DNA of 64,000 nt from Desarmillaria ectypa. Taxonomy: Eukaryota; Basidiomycota; Agaricomycetes; Agaricales; Physalacriaceae. The translations under genes were made by a program, and so were the position numbers. Shown piece after piece: positions 1 through 12,903 of the stretch. The notes beneath the pieces were generated by a model that saw nothing but the letters and a program-made list of their open reading frames with translations, made no database searches and was not told the DNA's origin. How positions within the stretch are numbered: the stretch's first letter is position 1; each line of letters begins with the position of its first letter. Where the stretch lies: positions 372,001 through 436,000 of the forward strand of contig JAUDYN010000008.1 of NCBI GenBank assembly GCA_030407005.1, given 5' to 3'.

Positions 1-656
1 AAGTACTGTTTAGTGTGTGCGTCGCAAAGCCGTTGGGGAGCGTTCAGTGCTTTTCCGGGTGCTTACGTGCTGCGGCCGCGGAAAAATAGTTATGTCATTA
101 CTATTTGTCTATAGCCTCTAATCCCCGAGTCTCTTGGCAAAATAAGGGTTCTTGATCCATCTGCATCAGTCAGCGTCCACAACAAGCGCGCGCTCACTGA
201 GGGTCCTGGATGTATCCGATGCAATGGACGTTTTCTTGGGTCCGTCTACCTCCAAAAGACGCGTCAAAAAGTTTCTGTCACCGCCTTTTGTAGACATATT
301 GTGTCACGCAGTTCAAATTTTGGACTTGCGCTTCAAAATCAGTGCCTTGATTTTGTTGCTATACCGAATGAGTGGGAGGTACGCGTAAGTACATGCCGTG
401 GACAAAATCTGACGAATCAAACACTTATTCAGACGTTTCACTCTCCTTAGGCTCTTTGCTATGTCAGACTATGCCATTATAGTCAGGGCGGGTTGCTTCG
501 GAACGTGGTAATATAGGGGCGGCATCTACGGCGCCCACGTAAACGGATTTCATCAATTTATCCGCTTATCCAGCCAGTCTCAGAAACTGGAGATTCCGGG
601 AAATTTCGATGACGCCCTGGAAGGGGGACGCGTATCGAGCCGATGTCATCTTGGTT
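1..656. other. Upstream region without a supported gene
   Basis: No reading frame here has recognisable domains or a believable exon chain. A 78-codon open frame at 152-388 has no features I recognise. The stretch probably holds the 3' flank of an upstream gene plus the promoter of the ABC transporter that starts at 728. Confidence 0.5.
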
Positions 657-670
657 ACAATATATATTTA
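657..670 (+). promoter_or_regulatory. TATA-like box of the ABC transporter gene
   Basis: The run CAATATATATTTAT lies about 60 bp before the ATG at 728 and is followed by a pyrimidine-rich leader. This spacing fits a fungal core promoter. It is inferred from sequence only. Confidence 0.5.
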
Positions 671-727
671 TGGCACCCTCGCTGTTAAATTATCCCCATC
701 ATCTTCCCTCCCCCCAGAGTTCATACG

Positions 728-3700
728 ATGTCCGGGGAAGTGATTCAATTGCCTTCCTACGGGGAGGCCGCCATTTCTCATGTGGATGTTAACTACTTCA
801 ATCCTGATGGCGAAGAAGGGCTGCGTAGAACCATTAGTCGCATGTCGGCGGCAACGCAAGGTATCGAACAAGTGGGATCTTCAGATACACTCGACGCTTT
901 TAATTTACGAAAAGTTTTGGAACAAGTGGCTGAACAGTATGTCAATTTCCCCTTGGGTGTGGAGCTGTATTCACCAATCTTCTTTTAGGCGTGAAAAAGC
1001 GAACATAAAGTCACGAGAATTGGGGGTCATGTTCGAAAATTTACGAGTTGTTGGACTCGGTGCCACCGCCTCGTATCAGCCAACTTTGGGTTCCACTCTA
1101 AATCCTTTGGGAATTGTGGAAGGCATCCAGGCCGCACGACATCCTCATACGCGCGACATTCTATCAGGTTTCGAAGGTGTTGTGAATCCGGGTGAAATGC
1201 TGTGTACGCCTTGTGTTTTATCCTGGGCGGGCTTGCTAATATCTCCATTCTTAGTGGTATTGGGACGCCCCGGATCAGGATGCACGACCCTGCTCAAGAC
1301 TCTGGCCAATCAACGGGGTGAATATCACGCTTTCGAGGGCGACGTTCATTTCGACTCTCTTAGCCATCGCGATATCTTCAATAATTATCGCGGTGACGCC
1401 GTTTACTGTCCCGAAGACGATGTGCATTTCCCTACCCTCACTGTCGAACAGACAATTAAGTTTGCTGCTAAATTGCGTGCACCCCACCTTCGTCTGGGAT
1501 ATTCTCGAGAGGATTACGCCGAACACATTACTGAACTATTGACCACCATCTTTGGTTTGAAACACGCGAGAAAAACTCTTGTCGGCGATGCTGCTATTCG
1601 TGGCGTATCTGGCGGGGAGAAAAAACGCGTATCAATCGCGGAGGTTCTTGCAACTCGGGCATGCGTGGCGTCTTGGGATAAGTAAATGGCTTTATCTTGA
1701 ATTGAGAAACAGAAGCTGATTTACTTCCAGCTCTACCCGTGGTCTGGATTCATCCACTGCTCTGGAATTCGTCCGTGCGCTTCGTATTGCCACCGATATT
1801 GCAAGAATGACAACCGTCGTTTCCCTGTATCAAGCCGGAGAGTCACTGTACAAACTATTTGACAAGGTAAATGGATTTCGTTGACGTGTTGGTTCTAATG
1901 TTAATGGCTTTGCAGGTCTGTGTAATCTACGACGGCAAGATGGCATACTACGGCCCTGCTAATGAAGCACGCTCTTACTTCATCGATATGGGTTATGAAC
2001 CTGCCAATCGTCAGACTACCGCAGATTTTCTCGTCGCCGTCACCGATCCTAATGGCCGGATACCGCGTTCAGACGCTTTGCACCTTCCCCAGACTGCGGC
2101 GGAATTTGCAACCCACTTCCAGGCTTCGGGGATTTCTAAAGCGAACAAGGCCGAGATCCAGCGTTTCAAGGCGGAACGTGTTGGCAAAGCCGAGATGGTT
2201 CAGTCGTACAAGGAGAGCGCACGGGAGGACCATTCGAAGCACACACGATTGGGTTCGGCTCACTTGACCTCACTAACGATCCAGGCCAGAGCGGTCATGA
2301 TACGGCGAATACAGATCCTGAGAGGGAACATGTTGGCGACGATCTTGAATCTTTTGTAAGCGACGTCACTGCGATACAATTTCGCGATACAATTTCGCAA
2401 TCACTTGCTCATGAGAGCTATACAGTTCATTCCTATTCCAAGGCATTATTATTGGCTCCGTTTATCTGAAAATGTCTACCTCCACGAATGCATACTTTTC
2501 TCGTGGCGGTGTCTTATTCTTGTAAGCGGTATTATTACCCATTTTTAATAATGCTTAACACTTATTTAGTGCGTTGTTTTTTTCTGCTCTGATCTCGATG
2601 GCGGAAATCCCCGCACTCTATGCTCAACGGCCTATTATACTGCGACAACACTCGTGGGCACTATACCATCCTTTCATCGATCAAGTGGCTTTGGTTTTAG
2701 TCGATATCCCCATGGCCTTTGCATCGTCGGTGATCTTTTCGGTCTTAATCTATGAGATGGCACAATTGCAGCAGTCAGCGGGACAGTTCTTGTGAGTACA
2801 TTTTATCTGTGGGAACATTATCGTTCATCTGTCTATTTTCAGCATATTCTTCTTGTTCATGTTCGTCGTTTCAATTACGATGAAGAGTTGGTTCCGTGCC
2901 GTTGCGTCTGCTTTCGCCGCAGAAGGTAGGACGGTTCGACCGGTTTGCTTCTAATCATCATGCTCATTTTGAACTAGCTCTTGCACAAACATTTGCTGGT
3001 ATTTCCGTATTGGCTTACGCCGTCTATACTGGATACTCATTGCCTTTACCATCGATGATCGGTGCTCTTAAATGGATCTCGTATCTCAATGTACGTCTTG
3101 ATCACGTACTTTGTATGTCATGTACTGACAGCTTGTAGCCCTTGAGGTGGGGTTTCGAATCAGTTATGACTAACGAATTTCGCTCTATCAATGGCAGCTG
3201 TGGTTCCTTGGTTCCGCGCGGTGCTGGGTATGAAAATATCTCCTTGGACAATCAAGTATGTCCCGTCGTTGGAGCGCAATCTGGCCAGGCTTTCGTTGAC
3301 GGAAACGCCTTCGCGTACCTTTCATTTGATTACCGTTTCAGTCACACCTGGCGGGTATGTGTCTGTCCTGGCTTCCGTCTCCTATGTCTTATCAATTTAA
3401 CACAGAATTTCGGTATCATCATCGCATTCCTTGGCGCCTATACTACAGCTCTGCTCATTTTCACTGAAGTCAACACCAAGTTAACTTCGGCGAACTCCGT
3501 GGTCTTGTTCAAGCGTGGAGCAAAAACCGATGCAGTTCCGAAGAAAAGCTCCGACAGTGATGATGCTGAGAAAGCTTCTCAAACTACGACACGAGGTGGC
3601 GGTCTGAGTGACGAGGAAAAGTCTGGCGATTACGACAAGGCGCTTAGGGCAACGCCTTCTGTGACGGATGTCTTTTCGTGGCAGCACTTGACTTACACCG

Positions 3701-6132
3701 TTTCAGTTGCAGATGGGAAACGAAGACTTTTGAACGGTGTTTCTGGTTTTGTGGCCCCGGGAAAGCTCACTGCACTAATGGGGGAGTCTGGTGCTGGTAA
3801 GGTGCGTCCTATTCTATTCATAGACGGCGAATTCGAATTTCCGGCTGATTATTTTCGTCTTAGACGACTCTTCTTAATGTCTTGGCGGAGCGTGCCAACG
3901 TTGGTGTCATTACTGGCGACCGGTTCGTCAATGGCCATGCCCTCCCGAAGGATTTCCAATCTCAAACGTATGTCTTAACTCCTAATTGGTCTTTGCCGCA
4001 CGCCGATTAACCGGTGTTATAGTGGATACTGTCAGCAGCAAGATACCCATGTTGGATCAGCAACTGTTCGTGAAGCGCTTTTATTTTCCGCACAGTTGCG
4101 TCAACCCGTGTCTGTACCTCTGAGTGAAAAAGTGGAGTAGTACGTGGTGTCTTTATCCGATAGTTGATGTCCTAATACTTCAGTTCTCAGTGTGGAGAGG
4201 TGTATCCAGCTCTGTGGTTTAGAACCATTCAGAGACGCGACTGTCGGCTCTCTGAGCATCGAAAACCGCAAACGAACGACCATCGGCGTCGAACTAGCAG
4301 CGAAGGTAAGGTCAACGCGTCTTCAGATATACTTGGGAGTAATTTTATGTCTCTGCCATAGCCCAAACTACTACTGTTCCTTGATGAACCGACCTCCGGT
4401 TTGGATTCCCAAAGTGCTTGGGCAATCATGCTTTTCCTCCGTGATCTTGCGGACAATGGACAGGCCATTCTGTGCACGTAAGTCCTCGGCATTCTAGTGT
4501 CGAGGTGGATATTCTTGCTGATGCAACTCACTTACTCAGCATTCATCAACCGTCGGCAGAACTGTTCCAAATGTTTGACCGTTTGTTGCTTCTCCGGAAA
4601 GGGGGTGAGACGGTGTACTTTGGCGATCTAGGACACAATGCGACGACACTCATCGACTACTTCCAAGCTCACGGATCGCGTCGATGTGAACCGGAAGAGA
4701 ACCCGTATGTTTTGCCTTCACATACGATCATGATACATTTCCGACTAAACGTGTTTCAAGCGCTGAGTTCATGCTCGACGTCATCGGCGCAGGTGCATCT
4801 GCGACCTCGAGAGAGGACTGGCACGAGATCTGGTGTAACTCTGACGAATATAACAAGGTCCAGGGACAGATCCAGGAAATACATGCCAAAGGACGTTCTC
4901 AGCCTGCGGTCGGAACTGAGTTGCATTCGGAGTATGCTACATCTTGGTTCCATCAGGTGGTACAGCTCGTCAAGCGTGATGCTGCCGACCATTTCCGGGA
5001 TCCCAGCTACATGATGGCCAAGATGGCGCTGAATATCGTGTCTGGGCTTTTCCTTGGATTTTCATTCTTCAAGTCGAAGGATACGCAACAGGGTACCCAA
5101 AACAAACTCTTTGTGCGTACGCTTGTCGTTGTCATCATCCCTACAGCTAACGTCTTGTCCCTAGTCCATCTTCATGTCCACTATTATCAGTGTTCCTCTG
5201 GCAAATCAGCTTCAGATTCCCTTCCTTAACATGCGCTCCATCTACGAGATTCGTGAGCGTCCAAGCCGCATGTACAATTGGACCGCCCTGGTGACTTCAC
5301 AAATTCTCGTCGAGATACCCTGGAATATCATCGGGTCGTCGTTATATTTCTTCTGCTGGTATTGGACGTCTGGGTTTACCAGTGATCGTGCGGGATACAG
5401 TTATCTTATGATTGGCGTGATTTTCCCGTTGTACTACACCACGATTGGGCAGAGCATCGCTGCTATGAGTCCTAACGCGGAGATCGCTGCTATTCTCTTT
5501 AGTTTCCTTTTCTCATTCGTGCTCACTTTGTACGCGGCATTCCTCTTCCTCCCTTGTATCGTCGACTGACATGTTGGACAGTAATGGTGTAGTGCAGCCT
5601 TATCGAGAACTTGGATGGTGGAAGTGGATGTAAGTTTAAATTTTGCTCTTAAGCTTATGTATCTCACAATCTCATAGGTACCGTCTTTCCCCGTACACAT
5701 ATCTCATTGAAGGTGTATTGGGCCAAGCCGTCGGTCATCGGGAGATTGCATGCTCGTCAGTCGAACTGGTCACTCTCAATCCCCCGGCCGGACAAACGTG
5801 CGGTCAGTACATGCAAAACTACATCTCAAAATCAGGCGGGTACCTCACAAACCCCGACGCCTCGTCATCCTGTGGCTTCTGCTCGACTCGCACCACTGAT
5901 GAATTCTTGTCCAACAACTTCAACATCTTCTACTCGCATCATTGGCGGAACGTTGGCATAATGGTCTCTTTCGTTATTTTCAACGTAAGCTTCATTTTTT
6001 AGGGATTGTTTAGAGGGCTGACCTATCTCTTTATAGATTGTAGCAATTTTTGCATTCACTTTCTGGTTCAGAATCCGTACCCGGAGCGTACTGGATATGA
6101 TTCGTGGCCGTGGACGCTCTAAGACGCATTAG
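728..6132 (+). CDS. PDR-type ABC (ABCG full-size) transporter
   Basis: This is a full-length pleiotropic-drug-resistance transporter of the plasma membrane. The family uses ATP to export hydrophobic compounds. I splice 21 exons with short GT-AG introns into about 1,440 residues, the usual PDR length, arranged NBD1-TMD1-NBD2-TMD2. NBD1 has the fungal PDR Walker A variant [12 protein letters not shown] near 1266, with Cys in place of Lys, the signature [13 protein letters not shown] near 1605, and an LDSS motif after the intron at 1682-1729. NBD2 has canonical Walker A GESGAGK split by an intron at about 3800, a degenerate signature region ([15 protein letters not shown]) and Walker [15 protein letters not shown] near 4370. 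Each TMD has several hydrophobic spans. The last exon ends in a basic tail. The ATG at 728 is chosen because it opens the only frame that splices into NBD1. Apparent stops, for example near 1681, 2357 and 3978, all fall in introns. The substrate is unknown. A ThDP enzyme follows 363 bp downstream on the same strand. Confidence 0.93.
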
Positions 6133-6495
6133 AAGTAATATAGCTCCAGTTTATCTAGTTGACATCTACAACTACATACCTAGATACTTATTTATTAAAT
6201 AAATAATTATAAAGACCATGCGTGATGTTTGGGCCATAAATTGGTGTTGGTGTAGCAGGTGCAGATAATCAGGATAAAAATCATGCTAGAATTTTCGATG
6301 AAAAGTATGGCGAAAAATTTTATTGCTCAGATTTGAACCCGTTACTTTTTACTTCTTACCACCACATCCTTTATTCATGCTCGCCTCTGCCAATGTAGGA
6401 TTCAGTGATGACAAAGTGATCACCTGCTCGCACTCATGATGAAGGCGGCGTGGAAGCAAATGAAATGGTAAATATTTTTCTCATCGTCCTTATCG
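6133..6495. other. Intergenic spacer between ABC transporter and ThDP enzyme
   Basis: This spacer is AT-rich just after the transporter stop (TTTATTAAATAAATAATTATAAAG near 6190-6213), which suits 3' end formation. It must also hold the promoter of the next gene. A short ATG frame at 6436 does not splice in phase with the enzyme, so I did not use it as the start. Confidence 0.5.
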
Positions 6496-8604
6496 ATGCT
6501 AACCACATCCTCAGTGTTTTTGCGAACCCTTGCGGAGTGCGGGGTAACCCATGCGTTCGTGAACTGGGGCTCTGACCATCCAGCATTGCTCGAAGAACTG
6601 GAAAGACAGCGAATCGAGGATGGAAAAACTTCACCGCTTATCGTGACGTGTCCGAATGAAATGGTCGCGCTGAGCTCGGCACAAGGATATGCACAGGTAA
6701 CTGGGAAGCCAGCGGCGGTTATTGTGCATGTCGATGTGGGCACCCAGGTGAGCTGTCTTTCCGTTATTCGTCCCGGCCATCATACTGAGTACGTCAGGCT
6801 TTAGCCGGTGCTATCCACAATGTCGATCGTGGGCAAACGCCCGTCCTCATATATGCGGGTGCCTCAGCGTTCACTAGCAACGGAGAATTGAAAGGATCGA
6901 GGAACGAATGGATAATGTGGATTCAAGGTGCGTACGTTTCGTATCTTAGCGGAAAGCGGTCTCTGAAATGAAGCAGACATCCCGGACCAGCCAGCAATAG
7001 TCCGTCAATACATGCGTTATACTGCGCAAATCAATAGCAGTCACAATGTCGCCGAGGTTGTCAAGCGATCCCTACAAATGTATGCACGTTCTTGCCTGCA
7101 GCGAATTACAGTGACAATTTTGTCCTTATATCCAGTGCGACCAGTCATCCTAAAGGGCCCGTTTATTTGTGGGGCCGCAGAGAAGTCATGGAGGCCGAAG
7201 TGGGTGCCTCTGTTCTGGATGCCACAGGGAAAGATCTTCGTCAGTGGCCGTCCATTGAGGCGACTGCGTTATCCCCCAAAGCGTTGTCTGTAATTGCTAC
7301 AGCCCTCATGACCGCCGCGAATCCTCTCATCATTACATCTTCTCTTGGTAGAAATGTAGATGCCGTCGAGCCGCTACTTGTTCTCTCGACTCTCCTCGCA
7401 ATCCCTATTTTTGTTGCTTGCCCTTCGGTCGTCAGCGTCCCCTTCTCTCATCCCTTCCTCACCGGCGTCTCGTATCTCGGCCCGGGTACTTCTAATAAGC
7501 ATCTTGCGAGTGCCGACGCCATACTTATTATCGACTCGGAATTGCCATGGATTCCTACACTGGCCAAACCCCACGACGAAGCCCGGGTCTTCGTTGTCTC
7601 GGGTGCGGATCCACTCAAAGCATCATCCATTGGCTCATGGCACGTTGCAGCAGAAATGATCTGCCAAGCGGATGCGCAGGTAGCCCTTACGCAGGTAGTG
7701 GAATGCGTCAGACAGCTTGACGAGCAGAGAAGGAACGTTAGGGAGCAGATTCTTGGGAGCAGGATTGTGCAGGATCGAGGGCAGCTGCTCAAAGATGCAC
7801 ACACTGCATGGCTTGACAGTTTGGTCGATCGAGAGCGGGACTTTTCTGGAGATCATTTGACTGTTCCGAACGTCATTGGGGAACTGAGAAGAGCCATCGA
7901 ATTGCATACACCGAGCCGTGGGATGGAGATGTTAGTCTTAAATGAGGCCATAAGTAATTATGGGGCAGTATGGGAACATCTACGTCCAGCAGTCCCAGGG
8001 AGTGTACTAACCTCCGGTGGTTCGTCTTTGGGTTGGGCTTTGGGCGCGTCTGTCGGTGCTTACATAGGGGGCAAAGTGAAGAGCTCCCAGGTCCAAGGGG
8101 CTCAGTCATACGAGCTTGTCGTGGCAATCGTAGGAGACGGGTCGTTCATGTTTGGTGTTCCCAGTTCTGCCTATTGGATGGCTCGAAAGTATGACACAGT
8201 AAGCGCCACTTTCACTAATTGCTCATGAACTGGCTGATCATAAATGTAGCCTTTTTTGACTATCGTATTGAACAACGGCGGTTGGAAGGTAAATTGCATC
8301 GAAATTCATTGCTTGTTCCTACATCTAACGCTCCCGTCTTTAGTCTCCCAAGCTCTCTATGCTGGGTGTATACCCTTCAGGTCTAGGTAGTCAAGCTATT
8401 GGCGAGCGACTATCTGTAGGCTTCGGTCCGGATAGTCCCGACTTTTCGCAGATTGCTGTAGCTGCTTCAGGTGGTTGGGCTTGGGGTAAGCAGGTGGCTG
8501 GTAGCGATGCTACAGCTCTGGAAGGAATTCTGGCTGAAGCAGTCAATGTTGTTGTTCAAGAGCGTCGATGCGCAGTCCTTGATTGTATATTGGAGTCCAT
8601 CTGA
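6496..8604 (+). CDS. Thiamine-diphosphate-dependent enzyme, acetolactate synthase-like
   Basis: This is a ThDP enzyme of the acetolactate synthase / benzoylformate decarboxylase superfamily. Members cleave or form C-C bonds next to a carbonyl using thiamine diphosphate and Mg2+. Six exons splice to about 612 residues. The N-terminal PYR domain carries CPNEMVALSSAQGYAQVTGK, including the glutamate expected to activate ThDP, at about 6650-6710. A central domain follows. The C-terminal PP domain has the ThDP/Mg motif GDGSFMFG (about 8137) running, after an intron at 8199-8251, into LNNGGW (about 8268). Introns lie near 6748, 6928, 7080, 8199 and 8289. The start MLTTSSVFLRTLAECG is chosen because it aligns with how such proteins begin and no upstream exon is in phase. 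No FAD-specific or mitochondrial targeting feature is obvious, so it need not be the biosynthetic Ilv2. The exact substrate is unknown. Confidence 0.9.
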
Positions 8605-11491
8605 TGGTTTCATATCTGACAGCCAATGAGTGCCGAGCCTTCCAGAACTTCCTAGTACAGCCAAGCTCTAATGCCGCAAGAGAAAGAAATTCTGATTGAC
8701 AACAAGAAATTGAATAGCTCCTGTGGGAATGGGCGCACGCAGCCCTGCATACGACTCAATCGACTTCGTTCTCCTTGCAAACAACTTCCACTATCATCGC
8801 AGGTCTGCAATGATGTCGATGATCCAAGCCCTCAAGACCCGACAGGTCGGACACGCGGTAAGAACAATGGCGACATCCACGGCGTGAGTGGCTTGCACTT
8901 TACGGAGGGCTTAGATTTTTATGTTCCTAAATAGTGGCGTGCGGCCGGCAGGACGTCCTAGTGGTCCCATTGCGGGGGGGATTTCTCGACCGAAGCCCCC
9001 AATAAGACCTCCAACTAGACCTCCAACTAGACCTAAACCGAGCCGATAACGCGGGAGAGGGGGGGGAGTACGTCCTTGTAGGAGCGTCCGATTGTATGTT
9101 GGGAGCGATGGGGGTGGTCAGGTGGGTTCCTAGCGCCTGAGCTTCTTTATACCCTTGTTCTCACTGCGATAAAAAGATAATGATCTGGAATTCAGGCCCT
9201 GGGTGCTTATAGGGCGCTTAAAAAATCTTTGGAGCGGAAGGGAAAACGTATGAGTCTGGAGAACGTTGAAGACGTCCCAAAAGCAAATTTCGCCTACTTA
9301 CTCCTGAGGCTGAGGCTGGGAGGTATTCATAGATTTTCCCCCAGAAGCTTATGGCATGTGCGTGACCTAACAGTTATGTTTGGATTCGGCATATCGATCT
9401 GCTTCTTGCAATCGATCCACGCAGAGAGCATGATATCGTCAGACCAAAGGTTTTCTTGTTTCGCTGGATTGTACGTACAGTCTGACCCTGACCTTTCTAG
9501 AGAACCAGCGGCCCCTGGTTCACAGGATGAAAACAAATCGGAGATACCGATCGTGAACGATACAGTTGCAACGAACAGAGCATCAGAGAAACCTCAGTCT
9601 AACACGGGATCGAGGTCTGCGAATGAAACTTCTGCTCCCGGTATCCTGCCAGCTGGGCATAATGCTGGACAGCAGCTTGTGGCAGATTCTGATTCAGAGG
9701 AGGAGGAGGAATGGGACATGTCGCGCATGTACGCTTTTTGAACAGTTCCTGGGATTGGATTTGACCCAGATGAATGCAGGGGGTTCAGAGGACCTATCAG
9801 CATCCCTGTCACTGGCGGCGGAGGCCTCAAACGACCCATTCAGAAACCCCAACCTAAGCCCTCTAAGTAGGACAGGAGACGAGAGTCTTTGTACTACCTT
9901 GTCTTGAAGAAGTGGTGGACTGATGTAACACAAACATTTTCATCACGATGCGGCTTGATGATGTGTGTGAAAGAGAGAATGTATCGAGAGTTCGGCAGCT
10001 GGGTTGTCACGACTGGCCCATGTCTGTCTGCATAACACCGGGACTCGGCATCAAATTTTCAGCGAAAGAAGCCGCAAGACACATTTAGTACTTATCGTGG
10101 GAGCTGATTCGATCGTGCTATCTTTTCTCATCGTTTCAACTTCTAACTAGAACGTCGACATGAAGAAAGGGAAAGGGTCGTGCTTGATCATCAGGTGGCT
10201 GCGAAGCGAGGTTCTGTGGGTGGTAATATGTCGGTAACCCGGTTCTGGTTGAGCAGGTACACTGCCGGCGCCTCCTTTCTGAGTGGCCCAAAAATTTTCA
10301 GTGGTACTGGCCTTCATCTACTGCATAGCATCGGCTTTTTTCATTATGTTTCTTCTGGGTCACCGTTGATGCATGTCGTCCGTGAAATGCATTTCTGCCT
10401 TGGTCTTTAATCCAACCCTGGTCATTCGAGGGGCTTGCTCGGTAATGCTTCAAAATTGCAGCAATATAGGTGAATGGCCTTTTATCACTGTGATCTTTTC
10501 TAAAATATTGCAGAGTGATGACGGAAACGATTTTGGGACGTATTGAGCTTCTTTGACTAGCGCTAGTGTTTATGAATTTTCCGAGTCGATCTTTCTCGCA
10601 AGTTCCTGTTTGCCCTCCAATTCATAAGTAGTGGCGCGACAGAAGTCTCCGAGCTATTGACGTTTACGAACAATATGCCCTTGGCAAGTTGCATGCGCCC
10701 ATTCTTGGATAACTGACCCTTATCAGAAGTTTCATCTACAAGGAAAACATTGTCTCGAGTTCTGTTTCCCTTCAATGTCCACAAATCATTCCATGACAAA
10801 AAAGTAAGTTGTGAACCCAAATCGAATCTAAACGCTTTCGGCTCGCTATATTATTCATTCCTCGATACCTTGGAAACTTCTGTCGGCCACCGTACAGCGG
10901 AGGTTATGACTACTCTTACGGCTTGGTCGATATTTTCTGTCAAAGGTCAGCGTCAGAGATTATCTGGTATCTACGCCCGAAGTCACTCGTTGGACTGTGC
11001 CGGGTAATACCACCTACCATAGTAACGAGCGGCAGACGAACGTCGCTTATGAAGCATACAATTGTCGCGCTACGGAAAATTCAAGTCTTTCATGTTCGGT
11101 GCTATTTTGGTGCGCCCTTCTCTTCTTTGAAAAGACCCACGTAGATTGCCTACGCAACCCTATCGACATCTCCAATGAGCAGGCTTCGCAACCCATCTGT
11201 GCCTTCATTCACTGTCGATGACGAAGGCGGCTGTCGTCTAAGATGGATATCGACGTAATACACAACCGGATCTTTTCTTGTTCCCACTCGCCTAGATGGA
11301 ATCTGTCAATGTCGAGACAATGAACATTCAAACTGAATTCGCTCGAGCAAGGCCTAGATCATCCTTAGCCTCATTATTCGGCAAAGACCATTCCAAAGAT
11401 TTGGAGGAACTACTCAACGCGTTCTGCTATATACCTTAGTGATATACGCGTTTTTAAAACTTTTGACCCGAATACATCTCATTCGGTCGCA
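8605..11491. other. Gene-poor interval with low-confidence reading frames
   Basis: I cannot support a gene over these 2.9 kb. A proline/arginine-rich reading at about 8946-9049 ends at a stop (GPIAGGISRPKPP, then PTRP repeats). A similar basic proline-rich reading at about 9757-9868 follows an acidic SDSEEEEEWD stretch at 9691-9720. These may be exons of small or decaying genes. A 47-codon ATG frame at 11296-11439 lies just before the MYND gene. A G-run occurs at 9060-9067. Nothing else is recognisable. Confidence 0.4.
9229..9741 (+). CDS. Uncertain ORF, acidic C-terminus
   Basis: This 170-codon open frame matches no family I know. It has one hydrophobic patch (FGFGISICFLQSI, about 9380-9417), a Ser/Thr/Asn-rich middle and a Glu-rich stretch near its end. 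It may be a real small gene, part of a spliced gene continuing past 9741, or a chance frame. No promoter or splice evidence decides this. Confidence 0.15.
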   Translation: MERKGKRMSLENVEDVPKANFAYLLLRLRLGGIHRFSPRSLWHVRDLTVMFGFGISICFLQSIHAESMISSDQRFSCFAGLYVQSDPDLSREPAAPGSQDENKSEIPIVNDTVATNRASEKPQSNTGSRSANETSAPGILPAGHNAGQQLVADSDSEEEEEWDMSRMYAF

Positions 11492-12765
11492 ATGCAAACT
11501 TGGAATCAAAAGAATCTCATCACTACTTTCGTAAGCTTTCCAGCATTTTGATCATAGGGAGTCCATCTCAACTCGGTTCGTCCGGACATATTATCGCTAT
11601 TTTTGAGTAAGTAAATTTGGCTCCTTCTCATCTCTTTTTCACATGACTAGCTTGGTGAGAATGCATGGGGCCAATACGGCGCTCCTCCCTTAATCATTGC
11701 CCTCCATATCGCAATGTTAGACAACTCTCAATTACAACTTCAACGTGGCCACGAAATAAAAGGTAGATATCACATCCCCTTGTTAACGCGTCAAAATACT
11801 CATTTTCCTGAAAGCGACAACTTCCAAGGTCCTCCTCTTCCCAGCCAACGGCGACCAGCCCTATATCATCGATATGGCCTTCGACGTAGCAGGAGCGAAG
11901 TCTCATCCGCGCGGTTTCTACAACACTGCAGTCGACCTGAGAGGATTGTATGGAAAATACACAGCTGGTTATACGCGACTGCTCAACTTTAATATCCAAG
12001 ACCATGGCGAGCAAATCGACGGACAATACCATTTATACTACAACGTCAGTCCCCGTCTCCCTGTCAACTACTCGATGGCCAGAGTCGTCGGTGTGGATCC
12101 CAAAAGACCCAGCTCACGGCCAATGTGGAAAGGCGACGTTGTTATCGTAAAGATGCAGCAGGAGGACAAAGAGCCCAAGTCAATGAGCTATCTCGATGTT
12201 TCCATTGCAGTCCAGGAAACTGTGGAGAAAATGATTCGGGGGTGGTACGACTCAGATATGTGGGCGCCGGACGCGAGAATTCATCATGAGTCTTTCGACT
12301 GCAAGTCTTTCTTTTATAGTTATGCTCCGCATGTCCTGATTGGCGTGTTCGTAGTCCGTTTGGCAAATGAGGACCCTACAGATCCTCATTTAAAGCTGCT
12401 GAAAGATTTGGGGGTGTACGAATTAGTGACGGAAGAGAAAAAACGACGTATGTCTATCAGTTTGTGAAGTGTACTATGCATCCAACCTTGACGAATGAAC
12501 AGGAAAACAAGAGAAGATTCTCGAGAGAGTTATAACGGATGGTGCGTCTAGAAGTCGGCTTTCTCTTCAATCCGAGGCTATAGATGTTGTCGTAGAAAAA
12601 AAGCGCCTTGTGCGGTACGACAAATTTGAATCGAAGGCATGCGCTGATTGCGGGGCTTCTAATCTCCCTGCTAGGTCCCAGTGCAGTAAGTGCAAGAGGG
12701 CATTCTATTGTTCTGTGGAATGTCAAAGACGTGATTGGAAGGAACACAAGAAGCACTGTACTTGA
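11492..12765 (+). CDS. MYND-type zinc-finger protein
   Basis: Four exons (11492-11530, 11651-11762, 11815-12447, 12503-12765) splice in phase to 348 residues. The C-terminus is a MYND zinc finger, a protein-interaction module that binds two zinc ions. Its ligands are visible as CADC, CSKC, CSVEC and the final HKKHC between about 12638 and 12762. The roughly 290-residue N-terminal part, with stretches such as NAWGQYGAPP and KSHPRGFYNTAVDLRGLYG, resembles a domain I associate with agaricomycete MYND proteins, but it has no function I can name. The start was picked because MQTWNQKNLITTF joins in phase across a 120-bp intron to the conserved NAWGQYG exon. No SET domain is visible, so methyltransferase activity is not implied. 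The gene converges on the GH131 gene, with 138 bp between stop codons. Nuclear or cytosolic location is inferred. Confidence 0.82.
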
Positions 12766-12903
12766 AGAGGAAATAAATCCCATTGACAATTCTCCAAGCG
12801 ACGCGAAAGCCATGGTTGGTAGTGGTGTCAATGATGTATATATATTCACCGACACTTTCGTTTCTTTAGAATAGCTTCGTTGCTGACAGATGCCTCTGAT
12901 CAC

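Noticed and set aside
2375..2402. Tandem GATACAATTTCGC duplication in the ABC gene
   Set aside because: A 13-bp local duplication inside an intron; it does not affect the coding sequence.
11531..11650. Separate 27-bp intron plus extra exon at the MYND gene start
   Set aside because: A 27-bp intron is too short and leaves the next junction out of phase; one 120-bp intron joins ATG exon and conserved exon in phase.
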